43,386 nt of DNA, taken from positions 1-43,386 of the forward strand of contig NZ_FNFZ01000028.1 in NCBI RefSeq assembly GCF_900101015.1, given 5' to 3'. A program made the position numbers and the translations under genes. Below are positions 8,769 through 19,067 of the stretch, piece after piece. How positions within the stretch are numbered: the stretch's first letter is position 1; each line of letters opens with the position of its first letter. The DNA is from Sarcina sp. DSM 11001 (lineage in GTDB: Bacteria > Bacillota > Clostridia > Lachnospirales > Lachnospiraceae). The notes under the pieces are model-generated. The model saw only the letters and a program-made list of their open reading frames with translations, was not told where the DNA came from and ran no database searches.

Positions 8769-9341
8769 TCATTTGAAATATCTGTCCAGCAGTCCCTTGA
8801 AGCCCTGGCCGTGTCTTGCCTCATCGCGGGCCATCTCATGGATGCTGTCATGAAGAGCATCGAGACCCATCTCTTTGCACTTCTTGGCGAAAGCGGTCTT
8901 TCCTGCGCAGGCGCCGTTCTCAGCTGCTACGCGGACAGAGAGGTTTTCTTTAGTGGAAGCGGAAACCACCTCACCGAGCATCTCGGCATAGCGGGAAGCG
9001 TGGTCAGCTTCTTCGAGAGCTGCCTGGCGGTAGAAAGCGCCGACTTCAGGATAACCTTCGCGGATGGCGGCTCTGGACATAGCCAGATACATGCCGACTT
9101 CTGTGCACTCACCTGCGAACTCGGCACGCAGGAAGTTCTTCATCTCGTCGTCAAGATCGGAAGCGATGCCGATCTTGTGCTCGGATGCCCATGAAAGCTC
9201 TGCAGACTCGTCAACAGGCTCGAATTTGGACTTGGGCTGTTTGCAGATAGGACATTTCCAGTCAGCAGGAAGATCCGCAAACTTTACGCCTTCCTTCTCT
9301 TCATCATAGATATGACCGCAGACGCCGCATTTGTATTTCAT
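8769..9341 (-). CDS. Rubrerythrin with N-terminal rubredoxin domain (reverse rubrerythrin)
   Basis: A peroxide- and oxygen-protection enzyme of anaerobes that reduces H2O2 with electrons from NADH/rubredoxin systems in the cytoplasm. The rubredoxin-like domain comes first, with CGVCG at residues 5-9 and CPIC near residue 30 as the FeS4 ligands. The ferritin-like di-iron domain follows with motifs [19 protein letters not shown] and DEARHG. In classical rubrerythrin the order is reversed, so this is the 'reverse' type. It is 190 residues, complete, with GGAGA upstream of the ATG. It appears monocistronic, with its own promoter (9424-9453) and terminator. Confidence 0.93.
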   Translation of the reverse strand: MKYKCGVCGHIYDEEKEGVKFADLPADWKCPICKQPKSKFEPVDESAELSWASEHKIGIASDLDDEMKNFLRAEFAGECTEVGMYLAMSRAAIREGYPEVGAFYRQAALEEADHASRYAEMLGEVVSASTKENLSVRVAAENGACAGKTAFAKKCKEMGLDALHDSIHEMARDEARHGQGFKGLLDRYFK

Positions 9342-9423
9342 GCTATTCTCCTTTCAGATAAAATCAAAAAATTGATAAATAATAGTTAAACAGCTGTTAT
9401 AAGTGAACTTCTGTTCCCCATCT

Positions 9424-9453
9424 ATTATGCATGGGCTGACGCTGATTAGTCAA
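9424..9453 (-). promoter_or_regulatory. Promoter of the rubrerythrin gene
   Basis: On the minus strand a -35 TTGACT (9448-9453) and -10 CATAAT (9424-9429) are separated by 18 bp, about 85 bases upstream of the start codon. Confidence 0.55.
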
Positions 9454-9486
9454 TGCTAAAGCAAGGGCTTCTGTACCCGGCTGCAG

Positions 9487-9849
9487 TCAGCTTTTATCAG
9501 CCTCCTCCATAGCGAGCATTGCATCGATATATCCTCTGAGTCTGTTCCTGTAGTCTCTTCCGAGAGTATTGTATGCTCCGATCATCTGCCCCAGTTCAGT
9601 GTCTCTGCCCACTACATACCAGTCCGACCGGACTTTCCTGGACCCGTTTTTCTCTATGCCGGAAAGCAGCCATTCCGGTGTGACATCCAGGACCTTGCAG
9701 ATCACCATGATTTTTTCCGATGTCGGATTGGTCTTCTTCTTTTTCCACTCACTGATCGTGCTCTGGAGTATGCCGGTGCTCTCTGAGAACTGTTTCTGTG
9801 TCATACCCATTTGAGCCAGCTTTTCAAAAATTCTTTCGCTGATAGTCAT
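9487..9849 (-). CDS. XRE-family helix-turn-helix regulator
   Basis: 120 residues. The N-terminal 65 residues form a Cro/C1-type HTH (motifs MTQKQFSESTGILQSTISEW and PTSEKIMVICKVLDVTPEWLL). The C-terminal half is short and charged and matches no domain I know. A strong sigma-A promoter lies 150 bases upstream, and direct repeats in the same divergent intergenic region could be its operators. Target genes are unknown; the divergent HIT gene is the nearest candidate. Confidence 0.88.
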   Translation of the reverse strand: MTISERIFEKLAQMGMTQKQFSESTGILQSTISEWKKKKTNPTSEKIMVICKVLDVTPEWLLSGIEKNGSRKVRSDWYVVGRDTELGQMIGAYNTLGRDYRNRLRGYIDAMLAMEEADKS

Positions 9850-10001
9850 TTCGATTTTCCTTTCCGTCCGGAATATGATCCTCTTTAATCTGTGTATCCA
9901 AATGTGTTTTTAATGCTTCCCTTCCGGTCTGATCGCTGTACTTATAATCCTTGTGAAAGGAGATGTTCGATATTGAAATGTTGGTTATTCATTTACGTGA
10001 A

Positions 10002-10030
10002 ATTATACAACATCTGAGCCGGTTTGGCAA
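10002..10030 (-). promoter_or_regulatory. Sigma-A promoter for the XRE regulator
   Basis: On the minus strand there is a -35 TTGCCA (10025-10030), a 17-bp spacer and a perfect -10 TATAAT (10002-10007). The expected transcript starts near 9995, leaving a leader of about 145 bases. Confidence 0.75.
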
Positions 10031-10067
10031 ACCTCATTTATATTGTTTATATAAATCGTTACTGGTC

Positions 10068-10105
10068 GTTACATGTGACGTTGTATCAATAACGTTGTGT
10101 TAATA
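10068..10105. promoter_or_regulatory. Candidate operator: near-palindrome plus 14-bp direct repeat
   Basis: The near-palindrome GTTACATGTGAC (10068-10079) overlaps two adjacent 14-bp units, ACGTTGTATCAATA and ACGTTGTGTTAATA (10078-10091 and 10092-10105), which differ at two positions. They sit between the two divergent promoters, as expected for regulator sites; binding is not shown. Confidence 0.4.
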
Positions 10106-10154
10106 AATAGTACTTTTGCGGGTGTTCTCCATGGCAATATCCGCAGACTTGGGA

Positions 10155-10160
10155 TATAAT
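10155..10160 (+). promoter_or_regulatory. -10 box of the HIT gene
   Basis: A perfect TATAAT lies 54 bases upstream of the HIT start codon. The -35 region is poor (TGGCAA), which would fit a regulated promoter. Confidence 0.5.
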
Positions 10161-10213
10161 TAAGACAGTTACACACATCTGCCTAAATTTTCCAGCATAA
10201 GAGGAGGTTTATT

Positions 10214-10636
10214 ATGGGTTGTTTTTACTGTGATGAACATCATGAAGTCCGTGATTCGATCATGTTCAAGGTAGGCGAAATGAAGGCCGGCGTCCTGTAT
10301 CTGTTCAAGGATCAGGCACACAAGGGCCGCTGCGCGCTTGCCCTGAAGGCTCATAAAAAGGAACTCTGCGAGTGTGATGAGCAGGAAAGAAATGATTTCT
10401 GCGCAGATCTGGCTGCTGCTTCCGGAGCAATCAAGAAGCTCTGGGGATGCACCAAGATCAATCTCGGGTCCTTCGGCGACACGAATCCGCACCTTCATTT
10501 CCACATTGTTCCCAAATACGAGGGAGGTTTTGAATTTGGCGGCAGTTTTGAGATCACAAATCCCAATCCTGTTTTCCTGAAGGATGAGGAGTATCAGGAG
10601 ATGATCGCTGCCCTGAAGAAAGAGCTCGGCATCTGA
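10214..10636 (+). CDS. HIT-family nucleotide hydrolase/transferase-like protein
   Basis: 140 residues. The histidine-triad motif HLHFHIVP spans residues 93-100 and provides the catalytic histidine that attacks the alpha-phosphate of nucleotide conjugates. Cys3 and Cys6 in MGCFYCDEHH may bind metal, as in other HIT proteins of this form. Soluble and cytoplasmic; the substrate is not deducible. GAGGAGG lies upstream of the ATG. It is the only plus-strand gene in this region, ends at a strong terminator and diverges from the XRE regulator. Confidence 0.9.
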   Translation: MGCFYCDEHHEVRDSIMFKVGEMKAGVLYLFKDQAHKGRCALALKAHKKELCECDEQERNDFCADLAAASGAIKKLWGCTKINLGSFGDTNPHLHFHIVPKYEGGFEFGGSFEITNPNPVFLKDEEYQEMIAALKKELGI

Positions 10637-10728
10637 TCCTTTTATCCTGATGAAATATTCTTTTGAAATATTCTTTAGTAAAATATCAGACGTATCTTCT
10701 GTAAAGGCAAAAGATATGCCGGACAAGG

Positions 10729-10773
10729 CATCCCCCGCGAAGTTTTGAAGCTCCGCGGGGGATGTCAGTTTTT
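10729..10773 (+). terminator. Rho-independent terminator of the HIT gene
   Basis: A perfect 11-bp stem CATCCCCCGCG/CGCGGGGGATG (10729-10739 with 10754-10764) is followed shortly by a T-rich tract. It separates the HIT gene from the convergent minus-strand gene at 10810. Confidence 0.88.
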
Positions 10774-10809
10774 AATATTTTTTAGTTAATCTCAGTCTTC
10801 TTCCTCTTT

Positions 10810-11793
10810 TCAGACAAGCTCAATCTCCCGTCTCATCAGCCCCCGCAGGAGTGTCTGCAGGATATGAGCCCGTCCGGCCGTAGCAGCTGAAGCCGCAGGG
10901 CCGGAAGCCGATGCATTGTCTGTTTTTCCTGAGGCCTTGTCAAAGACCGTCCTGACAGGATCTGCCCCACTCAGTCTGCGGACTGTGACCTCCCTGATGA
11001 CCATTTCCTCCTGACCGGAAAGAAGGGCGCCAAAGAGGTCCGATACCTTCCCGGGTGTCTCGTAAGAATCTGCAGAGCCGTGTGCCGGGAGCGCGCAGAA
11101 AGGGGAGGCCAGCCATGAGATCCAGGCATATTCCTCTTCAGAGAGGATCCTCTCATATTCCTCATTTTGTCTGAAGAATTCATTTCCTGCTGTCGCGTCT
11201 TTGTGTCGGAGGACAGTCTTTCCGTCCCGTTTTTCAAACAGATAGACATATTCCCGGGCTCCGGCGGGGTAAGCCGCCGGCGACTGGACAAAGGAGATCG
11301 AAGCAAGCTCCTTTTTATCTGCAGGATCTTGCGCGATGCAGCCTGCAGAAATCTCAGGGAGGCTGACCTTCACGACCTCTTTCCAGGGAAGGAGGAGGTC
11401 CTGGATGCGGTTTTCAATGGCTTCCTTCCAGCCGGGAAGTCTCTCCAGCTCCTCTATCCAGTTTTCACAGGGAAGTTTTTCAAAGATCTCACTTTCCAGC
11501 GGTGCGATAGTCAAGCCGTGATCCCTGGCCAGGCGCAGGTAGCGGTGAATGAAATAATGTCCGACCTTCTTGCTGGACATATCATAATAATACGACAATC
11601 CCCCGCCGGTCTCGTTGTTTACACTGTAATAGACATTGCCTGTAAACAGGTCTATTTCAAGACTGCGGACAAATTCGCCTTCTTTTTTATCCAAAATGAC
11701 CAGGCATTTCCTGCTTCGTCTCCCGATCGGGACGCTGTAGCAGCCTCTATCATCCCGGTAATCCAAATAGCCTCTGCTGACTTCTGCCTGCAT
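10810..11793 (-). CDS. Hypothetical protein
   Basis: 327 residues from the ATG at 11793, which has GGGAG 7 bases upstream; eight more in-frame codons lead up to a TTG that overlaps this ribosome site. There is no signal peptide or membrane segment. The N-terminal half has a regular alternating pattern (RGYLDYRDDRGCYSV, SLEIDLFTGNVYYSV) suggesting beta structure. The C-terminal 60 residues are rich in Ala, Ser and Gly before a basic helix LLRGLMRREIELV. I do not recognise a family. It is 150 bases downstream of a lipoprotein gene on the same strand. Confidence 0.7.
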   Translation of the reverse strand: MQAEVSRGYLDYRDDRGCYSVPIGRRSRKCLVILDKKEGEFVRSLEIDLFTGNVYYSVNNETGGGLSYYYDMSSKKVGHYFIHRYLRLARDHGLTIAPLESEIFEKLPCENWIEELERLPGWKEAIENRIQDLLLPWKEVVKVSLPEISAGCIAQDPADKKELASISFVQSPAAYPAGAREYVYLFEKRDGKTVLRHKDATAGNEFFRQNEEYERILSEEEYAWISWLASPFCALPAHGSADSYETPGKVSDLFGALLSGQEEMVIREVTVRRLSGADPVRTVFDKASGKTDNASASGPAASAATAGRAHILQTLLRGLMRREIELV

Positions 11794-11886
11794 CTTCCGG
11801 CTCCCTTCTCCCCTCAAAAATCAGAATAAAAAATGAATCCTCTCTATTGCTTTCTCCGAGAAGCCCCATCATCTCAGGACATCTTT

Positions 11887-11950
11887 TCTGTCTCAAACAG
11901 CCCGGCATCCCTTTTGTCTCAACAGCCCGACATCCCTGCGGTCTCAGAAC
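11887..11950. repeat. Short tandem repeat, about 26-bp unit
   Basis: Two full units resembling GTCTCAACAGCCCGACATCC and a partial third (GTCTCAGAACAG) are arranged in tandem. The array runs into the last codons of the lipoprotein gene that ends at 11944, so it is another repeat covering a gene's 3' end. Confidence 0.65.
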
Positions 11951-12909
11951 AGATCCGGCAGACCGGAAAGACCTTCTTCGGTAGACACCTCTTCTGCATC
12001 CAGAGCTTCCTGCGGGATCTCGATAGGAGCGATTTCATCATAGTCGTCAAGGGTAATATCGACAGTAAGAGTATTTGCTTCTATGGATAAATCATCCACA
12101 GGCAGGTCCTCTCCCATCTGCTCTAACAGGACCTCGATAAATTGTGTTCCGATCGTCCGGCAGTCAAGATAGATTCTGGCAGGCAGCTTATTCTCTTTAT
12201 AAATATAGAACTCTGCAGGAATCAAAACAGAATCCCAGTCCATGTCCTTTGTGATCTCTGCGAATTTTACAGCGTTCTCGTTATCGAGGTTATCAAGGAT
12301 CTCTTTCAAAAAGCTCCCGGGGATCTTGCAGTTGATCTTATAAGCTTCTTTGCCATTAACAGACGACAGCTCTTCTTCAAGGCTTGCATCCAGAGGATTC
12401 TCCACGGCCATTTTGAGGAGACCGCCGCCGAGCATCATAGGATCGATGCCGCTGTCAGAATCCTCCTTTTCTCCCGGAGCTTTCGTCATTTTCTTCCATT
12501 TACCGCCTTCTACTCTGGAATAAGCGATCTGGGTTCCATCCTCAAGCTTATCGGAATAGCCTTCGGTGTTGACCGTCTGCTCCTGTCCGAGGACATTGAC
12601 CTTGATCACAGCTCCTGTTTTCGTGCGGTCAGGATCTTTTGTAAATTCGGAATATCCGTCGACATTCAACTGCATATCCAGACTGATATCCAGGCCCTTG
12701 GAGCCCAGGGAAAAATCAGAATCAATAATGTAATCAGCCTTGCCGGACTTTATCTTTCCGATATTCGTCAGCGCATCTTTGGTCAGGGTCAGCGCAGAGG
12801 GCTTGAAAGGGTTGAGTGAGGCACATCCTGAAAGCACAAGCACTGTGATCAGTATCGCGGCAGCTGCCGTCAGGAAAGGCCTTTTCCGGGGATTTGTGTT
12901 TCCTCTCAT
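11944..12909 (-). CDS. Exported lipoprotein of DUF6612/LppX-like type
   Basis: 321 residues. A signal peptide with the lipobox LSGC (Cys29) is followed by a domain of repeated amphipathic strands with alternating polarity (KADYIIDSDFSLGSKGLDISLDM, then INCKIPGSFLKEIL), as in LppX/LprG-like or DUF6612 lipoproteins that bind lipophilic cargo. The family assignment is tentative. The C-terminus is acidic. AAGGAG lies 9 bases upstream of the ATG. The upstream 270 bp is AT-rich and contains degenerate repeats. Confidence 0.75.
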   Translation of the reverse strand: MRGNTNPRKRPFLTAAAAILITVLVLSGCASLNPFKPSALTLTKDALTNIGKIKSGKADYIIDSDFSLGSKGLDISLDMQLNVDGYSEFTKDPDRTKTGAVIKVNVLGQEQTVNTEGYSDKLEDGTQIAYSRVEGGKWKKMTKAPGEKEDSDSGIDPMMLGGGLLKMAVENPLDASLEEELSSVNGKEAYKINCKIPGSFLKEILDNLDNENAVKFAEITKDMDWDSVLIPAEFYIYKENKLPARIYLDCRTIGTQFIEVLLEQMGEDLPVDDLSIEANTLTVDITLDDYDEIAPIEIPQEALDAEEVSTEEGLSGLPDLF

Positions 12910-13084
12910 TGTTTCTTTCTCCTTTTCTCTTTTAATAGTCTGTTTTTTAACAGTTTTTCTCTGTTTTAAAATACGGATCAGATCATCCTGTATTCAACAA
13001 ATTATTTTATCCGATATTTATGTACATTCAGTGTTTTTGAAGGTTTTTGTCTGCCAGACTGATTCAAATCCTTATTTGTAACTT

Positions 13085-13145
13085 TACTATGTTTTTTCTC
13101 TATGTTTTTTCTCTATGCTTCTTCTGTATGCTTCTTCTATATGCT
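13085..13145. repeat. Degenerate tandem repeat, about 13-bp unit
   Basis: Consecutive TATGTTTTTTCTC-like and TATGCTTCTTCTG-like units occupy the spacer between the lipoprotein start and the helicase-like gene. No other feature is visible in this 272-bp spacer apart from AT-rich sequence. Confidence 0.6.
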
Positions 13146-13181
13146 GTTTCCAAATGATGGTTCTGGTGGAACAAAGATAAT

Positions 13182-14894
13182 TTACTCAGACTGAGACTGA
13201 TAAATCTCAGTCCCGGGAAGGCATAGAAGGCGGATCGCCAGAAGCTGCTCAAATAGTGTTTTATTGCCTACAACCAGAAGGCAGAGCCTTTCCTTCGCCC
13301 TTGAGAGTCCCTCATAGAGAAGGGGGAGTGCCATGTCCGCCGAGCTGTCCGCACACAGGCGGAGTGTCTCATCATAGTAGAACCGGCTGTCCAGGACCAT
13401 GAGGACTTTGTCAAATTCCTGGCTGATGATCTCTCCCGAGCGAAAGGAATCACTGTTTTCAGGAATGAGTTTATAGCCTCTCGCCCTGCAGTAGGACGTC
13501 AGCAATTGTTCCTCATGCCGGTCGGAAGCATACAGGATGTCTATGCAGCTGTAATCACTGTGGGGCGCAGCATCCTTCTGGTAAAAAAGGGCGCGCAGGA
13601 ATGAATAGATCGGGCGGTTGATCCGTATGTTACCGGAGAGTTCAAGCTGCATAGTCTCGTGTGCGGCGATCACGGCTTCCGCATCCTCCATCCGGGGGAT
13701 CGCCCCCAGGATAGTGTGGGGATCATAGGAAAAAACAGCCGGGATCCTCAGACTTGCAGCCGCCTCGATCAGGCGGACTATGATTTCGGAAGGAAGCCTG
13801 TTCGCTTCATCGACAAGCAGAAAGGAATAATCCCTGAGGGCAGCCAGGGCGCCGGAATCCTGCGGCAGGCTCAGTGTCCGGTCAGTGCCGGACTGGATGC
13901 TGACCTTGTGGAGGCGGCGGTCGATCTCTCTGTGCCCTTCCCTCAGAGGACCTCCGTGCAGGAACAGGACCCTCTTCTTTCTGGAGAGTTCTACCGCCAG
14001 ATCCAGCATCAGGAGGGTCTTCCCTGTACCCGCTCCTCCTGTAAGGGATACTACAGGAACTGTCTCCCTGGTTTCCGAATCATCTGATCCCTTTGACTCT
14101 TTCGATTCCTTTGAATCCTTCGATTCCTCCCAATCCTTTGAAACCTTTGGTTCCTTCGATTCCTTCAGGCTCCTCTCATAGTCCTGAAAGGTTTCCAGGA
14201 TCTGCCTGCGGAATTCAAACTGCTGGTTGGTCAGAAAATACCTGCCTGTCAGGAATTTCTCCGGATTTTTGACCGGGGAGATCAGGTAATCCTGCGCCCG
14301 GAAGCACTCCCGGATGTTTTCCCCGATATAGTCCTGCAGGGCAGGCCTGCGCAGTGCCCGGGCCAGCTCATCGATGCTGCATTCCCGCAGAAAACCGCGG
14401 TCATTACAGTAGTACAGGGTATCCGTCTCCATCACATAGGTATAGGACAGGATCGTCCGGGAAATATGGGAGAGATAATACCTGTTCTGCTCCAGCTGTT
14501 TCCGGATCCGTTCCTCCTCGACAGCTTCGCTCTTTAATTCGATGTTCAGGACACAGCCGGCATCCGCGGAAAGTTTGAGCAGATCAAATTCCTTGCTGAT
14601 ATGCTCGATCGTATAGGAAAAATAAAAGCCGTCCAGGCACCGGATCCATTCCGCACGATAGCCGGAAGGAGCAGCGGATCCGGACCCCTGTTCTGTCAGG
14701 TCCTGCTGCCCATTCTCCTGATAGGGATGCAGGGAAAAGTGTTCATCAAGCGCATCCACCAAGGAACAGAGTGAAAGCATCTCGTGCACACTGCAGGTCC
14801 TTTTCCACGGACTCCCGGACAAGGCCTGGAGGAGGGCAGAAAAAGTCTTTGGATCTCTGGTTCTGGTAAGCGTATAGAGATTCAGTGCCTTCAT
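13182..14894 (-). CDS. Nuclease-helicase-like protein (DUF2075-type SF1 helicase with PD-(D/E)XK-like N-terminus)
   Basis: 570 residues. The C-terminal part is a superfamily 1 helicase/ATPase like DUF2075: Walker A GGAGTGKT at 286-293, Walker B VDEAN at 361-365, and a C-terminal YEGLSRAKERLCLLV resembling motif VI. The N-terminal 180 residues carry EFDLLKL (Asp104) and NIELKSEA (Glu119, Lys121), the pattern of a PD-(D/E)XK nuclease of NERD type. A low-complexity Lys/Glu/Ser linker at about 242-272 joins the halves. Such fusions act in DNA repair or phage defence. No partner gene is adjacent, so the role here is open. It lies downstream of the nucleoside-transport operon on the same strand. 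Confidence 0.75.
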   Translation of the reverse strand: MKALNLYTLTRTRDPKTFSALLQALSGSPWKRTCSVHEMLSLCSLVDALDEHFSLHPYQENGQQDLTEQGSGSAAPSGYRAEWIRCLDGFYFSYTIEHISKEFDLLKLSADAGCVLNIELKSEAVEEERIRKQLEQNRYYLSHISRTILSYTYVMETDTLYYCNDRGFLRECSIDELARALRRPALQDYIGENIRECFRAQDYLISPVKNPEKFLTGRYFLTNQQFEFRRQILETFQDYERSLKESKEPKVSKDWEESKDSKESKESKGSDDSETRETVPVVSLTGGAGTGKTLLMLDLAVELSRKKRVLFLHGGPLREGHREIDRRLHKVSIQSGTDRTLSLPQDSGALAALRDYSFLLVDEANRLPSEIIVRLIEAAASLRIPAVFSYDPHTILGAIPRMEDAEAVIAAHETMQLELSGNIRINRPIYSFLRALFYQKDAAPHSDYSCIDILYASDRHEEQLLTSYCRARGYKLIPENSDSFRSGEIISQEFDKVLMVLDSRFYYDETLRLCADSSADMALPLLYEGLSRAKERLCLLVVGNKTLFEQLLAIRLLCLPGTEIYQSQSE

Positions 14895-14951
14895 TTGACT
14901 TCCTCCGGGAACAAGGTCTCATCAGGAACAGTATTTTGCCATGGACATGAA

Positions 14952-14997
14952 AGACGGTTCTTTTGCCTGCAAAAACCGGCAGTCAAAAGAACCGTCT
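14952..14997. repeat. REP-like inverted repeat
   Basis: A perfect 14-bp inverted repeat AGACGGTTCTTTTG/CAAAAGAACCGTCT (14952-14965 with 14984-14997) encloses a smaller TGCC/GGCA hairpin. There is no T-tract on either side, so it is a poor terminator. The arm resembles the AGAACCGTCC core of the array at 27294-27472, which suggests one repeat family. It lies between the transport operon and the helicase-like gene. Confidence 0.6.
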
Positions 14998-15059
14998 CTT
15001 CTGCCTTCAGGCTTTAAAGACCAGCGGACAAAGACTGTCCCTGAATCTTTTTTGACGGA

Positions 15060-15980
15060 TTACACCCTGGAGCCCTTGTTATAAGGCACGCCGTTGGCCC
15101 TGGGGGCATGGGCGCGTCCGACAAAGAGGATGAGGATGATGATCGTCAGGACATAGGGGAGCATGGCCAGGATCTCCGAGGGGACCGAGAAGCTTCCGCC
15201 GCCCAGGACGATCGTGAGCGCCTGCGCAAAGCCGAAAAGGAGGCAGGCGAGGTAGGCGCCGTGGGGCGTCCATTTGCCGAAGATGACAGCCGCGATGGCG
15301 ATGAAGCCCTGGCCGCAGATGGCGGTGGGCATATATTGGGGTACAATGGCCAGGGTCATGGACGCGCCGCCCAGGCCTGCCAGGAAGCCGGATAGGATGA
15401 CGCAGATGTAGCGGACTTTATAGACATTGATGCCGAGAGTGTCCGCCGCTCCGGGATGTTCACCGACTGCGCGCAGGTGCATGCCCCAGCTGGTCCTGTA
15501 AAAGAGGATCATCATGCAGATGGAAAGGATCAGCGCGATCAGCGTGGTCACATCGACATTGAGGTTGTTCAGGCTGCCGGAGAGCCCGCCGCGGAACAGC
15601 TTGGGGATCTTATAAGTCACCGGCAGCGACTGTGTGGCGCCGTCAAAAAAGAGGCGGCACAGAAAGAGGGCAACGCCGGGACCGACCAGGTTCATGGCAA
15701 TACCGCATACCGTCTGATCCGATTTGCAGGTCACGGAAGCAAAAGCGTGGATCAGTCCGAAGAAAGCTCCGGCGAGCCCTGCACAGATAAAACCGAGCCA
15801 GGGACTTCCGGTATAATATCCGACCGTCGCGCCGGTAAAGGCTCCGACCGTCATCATGCCTTCAATACCGATATTGACGACACCGGAGACTTCGGAGATG
15901 ACACTTCCCTGGGCCGCGAAGACCATGGGCGTCGAATACATGAGTGTGATTCCCAGAAGGAGCAGTATTCTGTCAGTCAT
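15060..15980 (-). CDS. Nucleoside ABC transporter permease (NupQ/BmpC-like)
   Basis: 306 residues, almost entirely hydrophobic, with about eight membrane segments and the family signature SEVSGVVNIGIEGMM near the N-terminus. It is the second permease of a basic-membrane-protein type importer that takes up nucleosides with the ATPase, the other permease and the binding lipoprotein encoded upstream. Its ATG overlaps the stop of the preceding permease by 4 bp (ATGA), a sign of coupled translation. It is the last gene of the operon. Confidence 0.92.
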   Translation of the reverse strand: MTDRILLLLGITLMYSTPMVFAAQGSVISEVSGVVNIGIEGMMTVGAFTGATVGYYTGSPWLGFICAGLAGAFFGLIHAFASVTCKSDQTVCGIAMNLVGPGVALFLCRLFFDGATQSLPVTYKIPKLFRGGLSGSLNNLNVDVTTLIALILSICMMILFYRTSWGMHLRAVGEHPGAADTLGINVYKVRYICVILSGFLAGLGGASMTLAIVPQYMPTAICGQGFIAIAAVIFGKWTPHGAYLACLLFGFAQALTIVLGGGSFSVPSEILAMLPYVLTIIILILFVGRAHAPRANGVPYNKGSRV

Positions 15981-17137
15981 TTTTCCCCTCCTTTCATTTT
16001 CTTACGCTCTTTTTTACTGCGTCTCGACGAATCCAGGCGCTCCACAAACTGAGGGATCAGATAGGACAGGGCGCAGAAAAAGACGATGATGCCGATGATG
16101 ATATTGATGATCTCAGTCGGCGCCCCCACCTTGGACTGGAGGCCGGCTCCGCCATACAGGAGTCCGCCGAAAAGGAGTCCTGCAAACAAGCAGCCGATCG
16201 GAGAACTGAAGGCGATAAAGGCAACGGAAAGGCCGTTGAAACCGACGTTTTCAAAGGCGGACAGGGTCGATACCGTGTGGGGCGACTGTCCGGTGATGTA
16301 GAGGCCCGCGCCGAGTCCGCAGAGCGCGCCGGAGATCATCATGGCATGCACGATGCTCTTGTTGACATCGATACCGACGAACCTGGCGGCATCAATGTTC
16401 TGGCCGACAGCGCGCAGCTCAAAGCCCTTGCGCGTCCTGTTGAGCAGGTGGCTGATCACTAAGGCTGCTATGATGGCGACGATGATACCGGCATGGACAT
16501 CGGTCCTTCCAAGCGTCTCCTGCAGAAAGGGATGCTTTGTCATAAAAGCCCTGCCCTCTTCCGTGCGTTTCCAGAAAGGAAGGATCATGGTATAGGTGCA
16601 GTCATTGACCGGATACATCCCGATCGTCCCGGGTTTGTGGAAAAATTGAAGACCGCAGATCCAGTTGGACAGATAGAGGGCGATCCAGTTGAGCATGATG
16701 CTGGTGATGACCTCATGAATACCCAGACGGGCTTTGAGCAGGCCAACAAAGCCGGCATAGAGGGCGGAAACCAGCATGGCTGACAACAGAACCATCAGGA
16801 TAGCCACGGGCTTGGGGAAATCGAGCATACTGCCGACCATGGTTGCGACCACGCAGCCGATGATATACTGTCCCTCGGCACCGATGTTGAACAGGCCTGT
16901 CTTGATCGCGAAAGCGACACCCAGTCCTGTGAAGATGATCGGCGTACTCCGGATGACCACACTGGAAATGTCCTTGGGCCTGCCGATCATGCTCTCAATG
17001 AGCGTCCGGATCGATTCGACCGGAGGAAAGCCTGCGAGCAGCAGGATCAGACCCGCGACAACAAATCCGAGTATTATGGCGATCACCGTCAGGACAAAGG
17101 GATTCTTGAAAAACTTTTTCATCAAGGATTCTTCCAT
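15977..17137 (-). CDS. Nucleoside ABC transporter permease (NupP/BmpB-like)
   Basis: 386 residues from the ATG at 17137, which has GGGAG 7 bases upstream; the frame is open further, but the upstream part overlaps the ATPase gene. An N-terminal membrane segment (LTVIAIILGFVVAGLILL) and about nine more hydrophobic segments are visible. Motifs FAIKTGLFNIGAEGQYIIG and GFELRAVGQN are typical of this inner-membrane permease family. It starts 22 bases after the ATPase stop and overlaps the next permease by 4 bp. Confidence 0.92.
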   Translation of the reverse strand: MEESLMKKFFKNPFVLTVIAIILGFVVAGLILLLAGFPPVESIRTLIESMIGRPKDISSVVIRSTPIIFTGLGVAFAIKTGLFNIGAEGQYIIGCVVATMVGSMLDFPKPVAILMVLLSAMLVSALYAGFVGLLKARLGIHEVITSIMLNWIALYLSNWICGLQFFHKPGTIGMYPVNDCTYTMILPFWKRTEEGRAFMTKHPFLQETLGRTDVHAGIIVAIIAALVISHLLNRTRKGFELRAVGQNIDAARFVGIDVNKSIVHAMMISGALCGLGAGLYITGQSPHTVSTLSAFENVGFNGLSVAFIAFSSPIGCLFAGLLFGGLLYGGAGLQSKVGAPTEIINIIIGIIVFFCALSYLIPQFVERLDSSRRSKKERKKMKGGEK

Positions 17138-17159
17138 CTCTTTTCTCCCTTCTCCCCGC

Positions 17160-19067
<1,908 letters not shown>

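Larger units (their letters stand above)
9850..10213. other. Divergent intergenic region between XRE regulator and HIT gene
   Basis: 364 bp without a gene. It contains a minus-strand promoter at 10002-10030, a dyad and direct repeats at 10068-10105 and a plus-strand TATAAT at 10155-10160. Confidence 0.65.

Noticed and set aside
14952-14997. Terminator of the nucleoside-transport operon
   Set aside because: The stem is strong, but neither side has a T-tract; a REP-like role fits better.
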